Notes under the pieces: generated by a model | The model's input: the letters and a program-made list of their open reading frames with translations, nothing else | Database searches by the model: none | What the model was told of the DNA's origin: nothing | From: Desulfovibrio sp. X2 | GTDB taxonomy: Bacteria > Desulfobacterota > Desulfovibrionia > Desulfovibrionales > Desulfovibrionaceae | Reading direction: 5' to 3' | NCBI RefSeq assembly: GCF_000422205.1 | Contig: NZ_ATHV01000044.1 | Coordinates: forward strand, 1 to 64,000 | Length of the DNA: 64,000 bases | Program-made: the position numbers and the translations under genes | Shown here: positions 29,443 through 38,042 of the stretch, piece after piece | Numbering within the stretch: position 1 is the first letter of the stretch | How the letters are laid out: each line of letters opens with the position of its first letter

Positions 29443-31901
29443 TTCGTCTCCTCCATGGCCGTGTCTTCCATGGCCGCCGTGTCCTGAAGCGCCTTGATGA
29501 CCACCACGGTCACGTCGTCCTGCTGCTTGCCGCAGCCCGAGAAGCGGCGCACGTCCTCGACCACGAGCCGCCTGATCTCCTCGGCCGAGGCGGTCGCGGC
29601 CCCGGCCAGCAGCCTCTTGAGCCTGTCCTTGCCGTACTGCCGCCCCTCGCCGTCCGTGGCCTCCCACACGCCGTCCGTGGCCAGGAGCACCACCTGCCCC
29701 GGGGCCAGGGCCACGCCGGCGTTCTCCGGGTAGACCGCTTCCGGATCCACGCCGAGGGCGGTGCCGCCGCTGCCCGCGAGTTCGAGCACGCCGCCCGCCT
29801 CCGCCCGGGGGTGGCCGGGGGCATAGAGGAAGGCCGGGTCGTGGCCCGCGCGCAGCCAGGCCAGCCCGCCGGTCGCCGGATCCAGGGAGAGCAGGAAGAG
29901 GGTCATGAAGTCGCCGGTCTCGTAAGTGTCCGCGAGCACGAGGCGGTTCACGTCCCCGGCCACCGCGCTGAGCGATCCCTGCTCGACCGAGCGGCCGCGC
30001 AGGAAGCCGCGGATGGAGGCCATGAGCAGGGCCGCGGGCAGGCCGTGGCCCGAGACGTCGCCCACGGCCGCGACCAGGCGGCCGTCGGCCAGGCCGATGA
30101 AATCGTAGTAGTCGCCGCCGGTCTCGTCGCAGGAGTCGCTGCCGCCCGCCACGTCGAAGCCGGGGACGGCGGGGAGGCTGTGCGGCTGCAGCCGCGACTG
30201 GATGCCCTGGGCCAGGCGCAGGGTCTCCTTCATGCGCACCTGGTCCTCCAGTGCCGGGACCAGGGAGTTGAAGGTCTGGGCCAGGTCGCCCAGTTCGTCG
30301 TGGGCGATGACCGGTGCGCGGGCCGCGAAGTCGCCCTTGGCGACCCGGGACACGGCCCCGGCCAGGCTTGCCACCACGCGCGTGATGCGCCGCGAGACGA
30401 GCAGGGCCACGCCCAGGCAGACGGCCAGCACGGCCGCGAGGTCGAAGATCACGGTGTGCTCGTGCTTCCGGGCCTGGGCCGTGATGTATTCTCCGGTTGC
30501 GGTGGCCTGGGCCACGACCTCCTGCTCCGGCACGGCGATGACCAGCGCGGTGCCGCCGTGGAAGATCGGGGCGTAGGCCAGGAGCGAGGTGCCGGAACTT
30601 TGGGAGGCGCCCGGGGCGGACGGGTTGCCTGCCAGGTCCACCAGCCTGTCCCCGGAATTGCCCGCGTCGATGTCCGCGATCATGGCCTCGAGCACGGCGG
30701 GGTCCTTCAGCCTGAACCACTCGGGCGCCCGCGGCAGGCGCCAGCGGTGGAGGAAAGGGCCGCCGCGCCGGCCCGCGGCTCCGGCGCCCAGGCCCTGGCC
30801 CCGGGGCCGCATGTTTCCGGGAGAGGGGGGCGCGGCTTCGAGCTCGGTCCTCGCTCCGGCCTGCGCGTCGGCGCCGGAGACGTCGGCCGCGACCAGGCGA
30901 AGCCCCCGGTTGCCGTCGGCGTCGTCGGCCGGGCGTACGATCCAGGTGTGCAGGCCGGAAAAGAGCAGGTGCTGGGGGTTCTGGTGCAGCAGGAAGGCCA
31001 GGGGAACGCAGATGGCGGTCACGCCCACGGGGCGCCCGTCCAGGCGCACGGGCGTGCTCACGGTGATCACCGGCTCGCCCGTGAAGGGGTCCTCGTAGGG
31101 CAGGGACCAGGTCATGCCGCCCGTCTCGAGGGGTTTGGAGTACCAGGGCATGCGGCGGGGATCGTACATCATGGGCACGCTGCCCGCGGGCAGGCTCTCC
31201 CTGGCCGGATAGAAGGCGAAGACCCCGTCGTCCAGGGCCGTGAACTGGCGCAGGGCCAGGTCGCCCAGGAGGTCGCGGGCCCGGGCGTGCAGCGGGGCCA
31301 TGTGCGAGAGGGCGCGGATGTCCGCTGACCTCTGCCCCTCGCCCGCGGCCACGGCGCCGGGCGAGAAGATGCCCATCCGGCCGGAATCGGAGTCCGAATC
31401 GCGGCCTTCGTCCTGCGGGACCGCCGCCTTCCCGGTTTCGCCAGGGCCGGGCTGCTCCGTGCCGTCCTGCGTCGTGCCGCCCATCATGTGCCGCATGTCC
31501 TGGTCCATGCCGTTCATCATGCCGCGCATCATGCCGCCCATTCCTCGGCCGCCCATTCCCCGGCCTCCCATGCCCTGGCCCATGCCGCCTTCGGACACGG
31601 TGCGCACATAGAGCGCCGCGCTCTGCGGGGGGTGGGAGAGGAGGTCCTCCACGTCGCGGGCCTGCGCGCCGAGCACTGCCTGCAGCAGGTCGAACTCGCG
31701 GTGCAGGACCAGGGCGTGGTCCTCGATGAGGCGGCGCAGGTTGGCCCGCGCCTGCAGGGAGAGCGTCTCGCGCGTGCGTCGGCTCACGTCCGCGCCCATG
31801 TGGCGCATGGTCGAAAGGCCGGAGAGCCCGATCGCCAGTGCGGGCAGCAGGGAGATGGTCAGCAGGAGGAGCAGCAGCTTCCAACGGATTCGCACGGTCA
31901 T
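29439..31901 (-). CDS. Membrane PP2C/SpoIIE phosphatase with Met-rich periplasmic sensor and HAMP
   Basis: The 820-residue protein has a first transmembrane helix at residues 7-29, a long periplasmic region, a second helix near 483-503, a HAMP linker to about 556, and a C-terminal PP2C (SpoIIE/RsbU) domain. The PP2C domain has GGDYYDF near 590 and GDVSGHG near 611-618; these Asp residues hold the metal ions. The periplasmic part includes a Met/Gly/Arg segment (107-140) with twelve Met in 34 residues, then Cache-like sensor sequence. In the RsbU family the phosphatase acts on an anti-sigma-factor antagonist. Here it is the first gene of the Cu/Ag efflux operon, so copper sensing is a strong inference. 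No anti-sigma partner is nearby. Confidence 0.88.
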   Translation of the reverse strand: MTVRIRWKLLLLLLTISLLPALAIGLSGLSTMRHMGADVSRRTRETLSLQARANLRRLIEDHALVLHREFDLLQAVLGAQARDVEDLLSHPPQSAALYVRTVSEGGMGQGMGGRGMGGRGMGGMMRGMMNGMDQDMRHMMGGTTQDGTEQPGPGETGKAAVPQDEGRDSDSDSGRMGIFSPGAVAAGEGQRSADIRALSHMAPLHARARDLLGDLALRQFTALDDGVFAFYPARESLPAGSVPMMYDPRRMPWYSKPLETGGMTWSLPYEDPFTGEPVITVSTPVRLDGRPVGVTAICVPLAFLLHQNPQHLLFSGLHTWIVRPADDADGNRGLRLVAADVSGADAQAGARTELEAAPPSPGNMRPRGQGLGAGAAGRRGGPFLHRWRLPRAPEWFRLKDPAVLEAMIADIDAGNSGDRLVDLAGNPSAPGASQSSGTSLLAYAPIFHGGTALVIAVPEQEVVAQATATGEYITAQARKHEHTVIFDLAAVLAVCLGVALLVSRRITRVVASLAGAVSRVAKGDFAARAPVIAHDELGDLAQTFNSLVPALEDQVRMKETLRLAQGIQSRLQPHSLPAVPGFDVAGGSDSCDETGGDYYDFIGLADGRLVAAVGDVSGHGLPAALLMASIRGFLRGRSVEQGSLSAVAGDVNRLVLADTYETGDFMTLFLLSLDPATGGLAWLRAGHDPAFLYAPGHPRAEAGGVLELAGSGGTALGVDPEAVYPENAGVALAPGQVVLLATDGVWEATDGEGRQYGKDRLKRLLAGAATASAEEIRRLVVEDVRRFSGCGKQQDDVTVVVIKALQDTAAMEDTAMEETK

Positions 31902-31939
31902 TCTCGGAGGTTTTTCCTCAACAGGTAACAGAAGTTCGG

Positions 31940-32047
31940 CTATTTGTGCCAGCGGGATTTTGCTCCCGGACGCATCGACGGCAGACCGGGGGATGCCGGG
32001 TTTTCCCTGGCGGAGGGGCGTTCCATCTGGTCGGCGCGCGCGGACAT
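31940..32047 (-). CDS. Possible 35-residue leader peptide of the copper operon
   Basis: An ATG at 32047 preceded by GGAGGG opens a 35-codon frame (MSARADQMER to SRWHK) that stops 38 bases before the phosphatase start. There is no signal peptide, membrane helix or metal motif. The ribosome site is the best in the region, better than that of the phosphatase gene itself, so it could be a regulatory leader. Composition alone does not prove coding. Confidence 0.3.
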   Translation of the reverse strand: MSARADQMERPSARENPASPGLPSMRPGAKSRWHK

Positions 32048-32147
32048 ATTCCCTCCCGAAAAAGTCTGCATCGTGGAAAGCAGGACTCGTACCAAACAGA
32101 AATATTCTATGATGTCAATTAATTGGAAATTCGATACGAGAGCCATG

Positions 32148-32218
32148 TGCAATTCGTTGCACGTATATGCACAGACATCTGCACGGACATCTGCACATCG
32201 AGCGGCGCAAAACTGCAC
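32148..32218. promoter_or_regulatory. Phased TGCA(C) box array, candidate operator
   Basis: TGCAC occurs at 32158, 32168, 32180, 32192 and 32214, with a TGCAA at 32148. The steps are 10, 10, 12, 12 and 22 bases, close to whole turns of the helix. Two of them sit in the direct repeat GACATCTGCAC. The array ends about 30 bases upstream of a TTGACA hexamer facing the copper operon, the usual place of activator sites. Confidence 0.5.
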
Positions 32219-32313
32219 AAAGGTCCGGCAAGAGGAGAAAGAATAGAGGCTCCCCGGGCGCGAGCCACAATGATTTTTTCGGACCCCGGAAGGGGGGATA
32301 GGCTGGACCTCGG

Positions 32314-32334
32314 AAAAGGCGGGGACGCCTTTTT
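32314..32334 (-). terminator. Terminator after the polysaccharide-modification operon
   Basis: AAAAGGCG (32314-32321) pairs with CGCCTTTT (32326-32333) around a four-base loop. It lies just past the AlgJ-like gene and has T-runs readable from either strand. Confidence 0.7.
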
Positions 32335-32338
32335 GAGG

Positions 32339-33541
32339 CTAGCGGCGGGCGAGAAGTCCTTGCGTGGCGGATACGGGCTGCACGAGGTTGCGCTCCACGA
32401 TCTCCTCGACCACGACGTCCGGGTGTTCTGCCTGCACGATCCGCTCGAGGCCCTCGGCGTCAGGCGGCAGCAGGTCCCGGTGGACGGCCACGCTGCGGCC
32501 GAAGAACTCGGCCAGAAACGAGGAGCAGGCGGTGCTCATGGTGAAGGAGTCGCCGATCATGACCAGGTGGCCCGGCAGGCCCCTCTTCTCCCAGACCGTA
32601 GGGGGGTAATAGCTCCAGGCGCGGCTCATGTAGTCGGGCACGATGCGCTTGACCGCACCGGGGATCACGGGCTCTACCAGCGGCGCTGTTCCGCGCAGCA
32701 CGTACTGCAGCCCGAGCATCTGGGCCAGATCGCCGCCGTTGCGCTCCTGCACGGTCTCGCGGAAGGGAGGAGGCGGCGGCAGGAAGACGCCGCGCTCGCG
32801 CAGGGCATCGGCGATGCGCAGGGCGGCCACGAGCGCGCCCCTGTCGTTCCAGTGGGTGTCGGTGGTTTCGTAAACCTGTGCCTGCCGCGCGGCCTGGCGC
32901 AGTTCCGGGCGCAGGTCGAGGAACGGGATATCCGGCGGCGGGGGCGGCGGAAAAGGTGCTCGCGGCGGGGGTACCCTGCCGGGGAGACCGGCAATGTATG
33001 CCGAGAGCTGGTCGAGGGCGTTCTCTTCGGCTGGCCGGACGTCCGGCGGCAGGTGCTCGGGATAGATGCCCGGCTTGCTCGGCGCGACCACGAAGAGGTA
33101 CGTGACGCCGCGCGCGGCCAGGAAGTCTCGCCGGGCCGCGAGGGTTTCGGCCCACTGCGCGAGCTGTGCCTGATCCAGGGGCTTTTGCCGCGTGCAGTAC
33201 CCGATGGACTGGTGCAGATAGTACCAGCCGTCCCGGCCCTTGACCACGCGGGTCGAGCTGTCCGGCTTGAAGAACGTGATCTCGATCCAGTTGTGCAGGC
33301 TGATCATGGGCTGGCGCAGGCCGAAACGGTCGCCGAAGTACTTCTCGAAGGCGCCGGGGAATGCCCTGAGCGCCCCGGGGCTCGCCGGAATGCCGGGAAA
33401 AGGCGCCAGCTCGCGCTTCTCTGTCAGCGAGACATGGGCGTGAAGGTCCGTGAAGAAGCCCATCAGCGGCGGAAAGACGGCCGCCAGGAAGAGTAGCGCC
33501 AGGAGGATGCCGCCGAGGCCCTGTCCGGAAGGCTTTCGCAT
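32339..33541 (-). CDS. AlgJ/AlgX-like SGNH acetyltransferase partner
   Basis: The 400-residue protein has one N-terminal membrane helix or uncleaved signal (residues 10-30). A periplasmic domain of the AlgX/AlgJ N-terminal family follows. The catalytic motifs DTHWNDRGA (Asp-x2-His-type) and GDSFTMS (nucleophile Ser) are visible, as is the FGDRFGLR motif near residue 72. In alginate and cellulose acetylation systems this protein accepts the acetyl group moved across the membrane by an MBOAT protein. Here it follows such a gene by a single base. Two Pro-rich insertions (PPPRAPFPPPPPPDIP and FLPPPPPF) are unusual for the family. The polymer modified is unknown. Confidence 0.85.
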   Translation of the reverse strand: MRKPSGQGLGGILLALLFLAAVFPPLMGFFTDLHAHVSLTEKRELAPFPGIPASPGALRAFPGAFEKYFGDRFGLRQPMISLHNWIEITFFKPDSSTRVVKGRDGWYYLHQSIGYCTRQKPLDQAQLAQWAETLAARRDFLAARGVTYLFVVAPSKPGIYPEHLPPDVRPAEENALDQLSAYIAGLPGRVPPPRAPFPPPPPPDIPFLDLRPELRQAARQAQVYETTDTHWNDRGALVAALRIADALRERGVFLPPPPPFRETVQERNGGDLAQMLGLQYVLRGTAPLVEPVIPGAVKRIVPDYMSRAWSYYPPTVWEKRGLPGHLVMIGDSFTMSTACSSFLAEFFGRSVAVHRDLLPPDAEGLERIVQAEHPDVVVEEIVERNLVQPVSATQGLLARR

Positions 33542-33542
33542 C

Positions 33543-34961
33543 CTAGAACCTGAAGTAGATGAAGGGGTTGTACGTGCTGGTCGCGACGTTCAGCAGGGAC
33601 AGCAACAGGACGAGGGCCAGGGCCGGGGCCTCTGTCCCGCGCAGCGAGGCCCTCACCGGGTGCGGCAGGGGCGTGGTCTGCAGCCAGCGCAGCACCGGCG
33701 CGCACAAGAGTATGCCGGCGGCCAGGGCGACCTTTTTCTCCGGCGGCAGGTAGGCGCTCAGGGCGTAGGTCTTGGCCGAGGCGCCGGAAAGGCCGGACAT
33801 GACTCGCAGGTAATGCAGGGCCTCGGGAAGCGTCTCCAAGCGGAAGAAGACCCAGGCCACCAGGACCACGAGCAGCGTGTAGGCGTGGCGCAGCATGCGC
33901 GGCAGCCGGTCGAGGGCGCGGCCGAAGCGCGTGCGTTCGAGGGACAGGAACAGGCCGTGGATGCCGCCCCAGATGACGAAGTTCCAACTCGCCCCGTGCC
34001 ACAGGCCGCAGAGGAGGAAAACGGTCCACAGGTTGAGGCTCGTGCGCAGAGCTCCCAGGCGGTTCCCGCCCAGGGGGATGTAGAGGTAGTCGCGGAACCA
34101 CGTGGACAGAGAGATGTGCCAGCGCCGCCAGAATTCCCGGATGGACGAGGCGACGTAGGGGAAGTCGAAATTCTCGCAGAACTCGAAACCGAGCATGCGG
34201 CCGAGCCCGATGGCCATGTCCGAGTAGCCGGAGAAGTCGTAGTAGATCTGCAGGGCGTAGCAGGCGATGCCGAGCCAGGCCAGGGAGGCGTGCAGGTCGC
34301 CCGCCGGTACGGCCATGATGCTGTCCGCCACCGCGCCCATGGAGTTGGCCAGGAGCATCTTCTTGCCCATGCCCTGCACGAAGCGCCGCACGCCCTCGGC
34401 AAAGCCGTCGAAGGTCAGGCGGCGCGACTCGATCTGCTCGGCCACGTCCTTGTAGCGCACGATGGGACCGGCGATGAGTTGGGGAAAGAGGGTGATGTAC
34501 AGCGCGATCTTGGCCGGAGAGCGTTGCACCTCGACCTCGCCCCGGTAGACGTCGATGACGTAGGACAGGGCCTGGAAGGTGAAGAAGGAGATGCCGATGG
34601 GCAGGTGCACCGAGAGGGGCGGCAGCCCGGGCAGGCCCAGCGCCCCGAGCAGGGCGTCCAGGTTCCCGGCCACGAATCCGGCGTACTTGAACCAGCCGAG
34701 CTGTACCAGGTTGTAGACAACGGCCAATGCCAGGACCACGCCGCGCCGCCTTCCGCGGGCGCGCTCGAGCGCCAGCCCGAAGCCGTAGTTGGCCAGGATG
34801 GAGGCCAGCATGACCAGCACGTAGAAGGTCTCGCCCCAGGCGTAGAAAACGAGACTCGCGAGCAGCAGGAAGACGTTGCGCGTCCCTTTCGGGGCGACGA
34901 GATTGCCCGCCAGCACCAGTGGCAGGAAGAAGAAGAGGAAGATGCTCGAGGTGAAGACCAT
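33543..34961 (-). CDS. MBOAT O-acyltransferase, AlgI-like
   Basis: The 472-residue polytopic membrane protein shows the AlgI pattern: N-terminal VFTSSIFLFFFLPL, the ALQIYYDFSGYSDMAIGLGRMLGF segment, FRDYLYIPLGGNRLG, and the catalytic His in LLCGLWHGASW. It would carry acetyl groups from the cytoplasm across the membrane onto an exported polysaccharide. It lies between a probable glycosyltransferase and the AlgJ-like partner in one leftward operon. No other alginate genes are present in the window, so the substrate is probably a different surface polymer. Confidence 0.92.
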   Translation of the reverse strand: MVFTSSIFLFFFLPLVLAGNLVAPKGTRNVFLLLASLVFYAWGETFYVLVMLASILANYGFGLALERARGRRRGVVLALAVVYNLVQLGWFKYAGFVAGNLDALLGALGLPGLPPLSVHLPIGISFFTFQALSYVIDVYRGEVEVQRSPAKIALYITLFPQLIAGPIVRYKDVAEQIESRRLTFDGFAEGVRRFVQGMGKKMLLANSMGAVADSIMAVPAGDLHASLAWLGIACYALQIYYDFSGYSDMAIGLGRMLGFEFCENFDFPYVASSIREFWRRWHISLSTWFRDYLYIPLGGNRLGALRTSLNLWTVFLLCGLWHGASWNFVIWGGIHGLFLSLERTRFGRALDRLPRMLRHAYTLLVVLVAWVFFRLETLPEALHYLRVMSGLSGASAKTYALSAYLPPEKKVALAAGILLCAPVLRWLQTTPLPHPVRASLRGTEAPALALVLLLSLLNVATSTYNPFIYFRF

Positions 34962-34997
34962 GCGTTCCTGACCGCTCCGCCTCGGGGAATTCCAGTC

Positions 34998-36527
34998 CTA
35001 GCTGAATCTGGACAGCACGTGGCGCGCGAGCACCTCGGCCAGGGGGGTGTCGTTGAACAGGCGGCCGTAGTCCATGTGCCGGTCGGCGCGCTCCGGGGGG
35101 ACGATGTCGTCGAGCTCCTCCAGGCGCACGCGCCGGGCGAAGCCGTCCTCGATCATGTCGTCGAGGAGCCTGAACTCCGTCTCGAAGACCCAGGTCTCCT
35201 TGCCGTAGGGCAGCAGGTCGAAGAGCAGCGTGGTCATGGCCCCGGCCACGATGTTGATCCTGGCCATGAGCTCGTCCGTGATGTCGAAGACCTGCACGAT
35301 GCGCTGCCGGTACTCGGGCGGCAGGCAGTAGCTGTCGAGCTGGCGCAGGGGCCGCTCGTCCGGCTTGAACTTGAAGAAGATCGTGTAGCCGAGGTCCATG
35401 AGCTTCTGGATGTAGCGGCCGATGAGCCGGGTGTTGCCCCAGAACTCGTAGGGCACGAGCACGTTCTTTTGCGAGAAGTCGGGCGACTCGAGCCGCTCGT
35501 AGGAGTAGCTGTGCTTGTTCGCGCCCTGCAGGAAGAAGCCTTCCGGATAGACCCGGCTGTGGCGGCGGATGACCTCCTCCCAGTAGCGGCCCCAGACGAT
35601 GACGTTGTCGAACCACTGGTACTCGCCCGGCTCCCAGCCCTCGATCACGTATCCGGCCTGGCGGCGGGCGTACATGCCCAGCTGGTAGCCCACGCTCGGT
35701 ATGCCGAGCTCCTTGCAGGCGAAGAGGATGGGGTAGACCTCGTTGGCGTCGTCGATGCCGAAGTAGACGTCGGGTTTGAGCCGCGCGAGGTTCTCCTTGT
35801 GCCGCTCGAACTCCCGCACGCCCGAGGACATGGTCTCCTCGATGGAGCGGACGGCCGCGGCGTAGAAGGCGCGCGTCAGCGGCGGAAAGGCCGAAAGGTC
35901 GTATTCATTTTTGAAGACCGGCTCGCCCGGGATGGTGCGGTGCAGGAAATAGACCGGGTGCGGCTGCCCGCCCGCCTTGTCCAGCAGCTTGGCGCTCGGC
36001 GAGTAGTTGAAGACGAAGGGGGCCTTCTTCTCCTCGAAGACCGAGAGCATCTCGCGCGTGCGGAAGTCCGAGGGGCCGTAGCGGTAGAAGAGCACCCCGC
36101 CGCTCTGCTCTGCGGACACGGCCCGGTTGTGCTCCTCGACCCGGGCCGCGAAGGCCGCCTGCCTGCGCCCCTTGGCCGGGGAGAAGCCGGGATGCATGAG
36201 GTCCCACAGGCGTCCGAAGTTCAGCCTGTTGGTGATCCAGGGCCGTTCGCGGCGCCTGGCGAGCCGTTCGAGGAGCGGCCCGTACTGCACGAAGCGGAAC
36301 ATGCAGCGCCAGAAGAGGAAGTTGACGCGCGAGGAGAGCCAGTTGAAGCCCAGGTGGCGGTAGTTGTCCCTGAGTTTCTTGCCGTTCGCGGCGCGCAGCT
36401 CGTAGAAGGCGAAGAGGTGCTCGAGCGCGGCCTCGAGGTCGTTGTCCGGGAAATACTGTTCCCGGCCGCGCAGTCCGCGCAGCTCGAGGATGCCGCTCGT
36501 GCCCTCCGTGACGATGACGGGAAGCAT
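34998..36527 (-). CDS. Probable surface-polysaccharide glycosyltransferase (GT-B-like)
   Basis: I do not recognise a named family for this 509-residue soluble protein. The middle part (about 250-480) alternates strands and helices as in GT-B enzymes. It has GIDDANEVYPILFACKELGIPSVGYQ, VIVWGRYWEE, NVLVPYEFWGN and a YTIFFKFKPDE strand. The late DELMARINIVAGAMTTLLFDLLPYGK segment resembles the nucleotide-sugar-binding helix region of CDP-glycerol/polysialyl-type transferases. The N-terminal 150 residues are rich in Arg and aromatic residues and could contact the membrane. It sits between the radical SAM gene (21 bases upstream) and the MBOAT gene, supporting a role in the same polymer. Confidence 0.55.
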   Translation of the reverse strand: MLPVIVTEGTSGILELRGLRGREQYFPDNDLEAALEHLFAFYELRAANGKKLRDNYRHLGFNWLSSRVNFLFWRCMFRFVQYGPLLERLARRRERPWITNRLNFGRLWDLMHPGFSPAKGRRQAAFAARVEEHNRAVSAEQSGGVLFYRYGPSDFRTREMLSVFEEKKAPFVFNYSPSAKLLDKAGGQPHPVYFLHRTIPGEPVFKNEYDLSAFPPLTRAFYAAAVRSIEETMSSGVREFERHKENLARLKPDVYFGIDDANEVYPILFACKELGIPSVGYQLGMYARRQAGYVIEGWEPGEYQWFDNVIVWGRYWEEVIRRHSRVYPEGFFLQGANKHSYSYERLESPDFSQKNVLVPYEFWGNTRLIGRYIQKLMDLGYTIFFKFKPDERPLRQLDSYCLPPEYRQRIVQVFDITDELMARINIVAGAMTTLLFDLLPYGKETWVFETEFRLLDDMIEDGFARRVRLEELDDIVPPERADRHMDYGRLFNDTPLAEVLARHVLSRFS

Positions 36528-36548
36528 TCTCGCGTGGTCTCCGGGGCC

Positions 36549-37442
36549 TCAGCGGCCGCCGCCGGACAGGCGGTCGGCCAGCTTCTGCAGCTTGTTCCTG
36601 TGGGGGCGTTCCTCGCAGCGGCCGCACACGGGCATGGCCGCGCGGCCGGTCTTGAGCGACTTCAGGAAGGCCGTGCGCTCGGCGCCCTTGTAGATGGCGC
36701 TGTACTTCTCGTGGCGCAGGTTGCCGAAGATCCCGGCCTGCGGGTGCACGCAGCAGGTGACCACGGTGCCGTCGCTGTCCACGTAGAGGGTGCGGCGCTG
36801 CATGTACTCGCACAGGCCGTTTTGCGCCCGCACCTCGCGCCCCGAGGGGTTGTCCTTGGAGCCGGGCAGGGTCAGCCAGACGCGGAACTCCGCGTCCCAG
36901 CCGAGCGGGGTGAGCGTGTCGAGCCACCTGCGGCGGCCCTCGTCGGTCTCGCAGATGGTCCGGGTGTGCAGCCGCACGCCCGGGGCGTAGGCGTTGCGCA
37001 GCTCGCCCGCCTTGGCCAGGAAGGCCACGAGCTTCTCCCACTTGGCGGGCGTGCGCAGCCGCTCGTACTCGGCGGGCGTGCCGTCGCCGTCGCAGCTGAC
37101 CACGAGCTTGCCGAGGACGCCGGTGCGGAAGATCTCCTCCAGCATGGCGAAGTCGTGGTGCTGGGCGTTGGTCGATATCTCCACCGTACGCACCGAGAAG
37201 GAGCGGCCGGGAATGAGCCGGAGAAGCCCGGGCACGTCCGGGTGCAGCAGCGGCTCGCCGAAATTGAACAGCCGCATGAGCTTGACCTCGGCGACGTCCA
37301 GGTTGTCCAGGCAGGCCGCGAAGTCCTCGGGCAGCACGTGCCGGATCTTGGGCGCGAGGGTGGAATTCGGACATCCCACGCAGCGCAGCTGGCAGCCGTG
37401 CACGATGTCGAAGCCGAATTTCTCGAGTTTGACAGGCAGCAT
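36549..37442 (-). CDS. Radical SAM protein with SPASM-like C-terminus
   Basis: The 297-residue protein has the radical SAM motif C-x3-C-x2-C in HGCQLRCVGCPNS near residues 15-25, and a LFNFGEPLLHPDV motif in place of the GGEP SAM-binding segment. Extra Cys occur late (CEYMQ, TCCVHPQ, PVCGRCEE), as expected for an auxiliary [4Fe-4S] cluster of SPASM or twitch type. It would do radical chemistry on a peptide or sugar precursor; the substrate is unknown. The ATG at 37442 follows GGAG at good spacing; the open frame extends upstream but without support. It is the second gene of the polysaccharide operon. Confidence 0.85.
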   Translation of the reverse strand: MLPVKLEKFGFDIVHGCQLRCVGCPNSTLAPKIRHVLPEDFAACLDNLDVAEVKLMRLFNFGEPLLHPDVPGLLRLIPGRSFSVRTVEISTNAQHHDFAMLEEIFRTGVLGKLVVSCDGDGTPAEYERLRTPAKWEKLVAFLAKAGELRNAYAPGVRLHTRTICETDEGRRRWLDTLTPLGWDAEFRVWLTLPGSKDNPSGREVRAQNGLCEYMQRRTLYVDSDGTVVTCCVHPQAGIFGNLRHEKYSAIYKGAERTAFLKSLKTGRAAMPVCGRCEERPHRNKLQKLADRLSGGGR

Positions 37443-37600
37443 GAGCGGACTCCACGCTTCGGATGGTGTGCCGCAAAGAGAAGACGCCCGGCGAAGGTTG
37501 TCAAGGTGCGGTACGAAGCGAATCGGGATGCACATAGCAGAGCCGGATTCGAGTCACAAGCGCCGCCGGAACGGCCGCGCCGGGCCGTGCGGCGGCCGGG

Positions 37601-37834
37601 CTAGCGCGTCACCAGGAGACGGCGGCCGAGATCCGTGAGCTGCACGCCCTCGATGAGGTAGCCCTCGGGCGTGCGCACGTGCACGCTGCGCAGGATTCCG
37701 GCCCGCACCAGCTCCTCGATCATGCCCTCTATCTGGACGAGCAGCCGCACGGGCATGACCCCGCCGTAGCGCGAGATCGAGCTGAAGGTGTCCACCAGCT
37801 CGAGGACGGTGAACTGGGAAAATTCCTTTTCCAT
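37601..37834 (-). CDS. Small winged-helix-like protein
   Basis: The 77-residue product starts at the ATG at 37834 (MEKEFSQFTV). It reads as three helices followed by a beta hairpin (GILRSVHVRTPEGYLIEGVQLTDLG), the layout of a small winged-helix domain. No cysteines or membrane segments are present. It is first in a series of leftward genes, 158 bases before the radical SAM start, and could be their regulator; this is inference from fold pattern and position. I do not recognise a family. Confidence 0.6.
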   Translation of the reverse strand: MEKEFSQFTVLELVDTFSSISRYGGVMPVRLLVQIEGMIEELVRAGILRSVHVRTPEGYLIEGVQLTDLGRRLLVTR

Positions 37835-38042
37835 TGCAATGGGCTCCGGGCAGGGCGTTATATTTCGGACCATTTTTATGCTGCTCGAAGCTGCGCGACA
37901 AACGACGTTTCCGTGGCGGCGCAGAGGCGGATGTGACCGGCGGACGGCCGGGGCGTAACGCGGCCTTCGGACCCTGCGCCGCGCGGGATCGAAGGCCTGG
38001 GCGAGGCGCCCCGAAGCCCGCTTGCCGGGCGCGTCGCCGGGT

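Larger units (their letters stand above)
31902..32338. promoter_or_regulatory. 437-bp regulatory region upstream of the copper operon
   Basis: This holds one of the few AT-rich islands of the window (32050-32240). Read leftward towards the operon it contains the terminator of the polysaccharide operon (32314-32334), a phased set of TGCAC boxes (32148-32218), a perfect TTGACA hexamer (32113-32118), and a short open frame with a strong ribosome site (31940-32047). I find no good -10 at 16-18 bases from TTGACA, which would fit an activator-dependent promoter. Confidence 0.5.
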
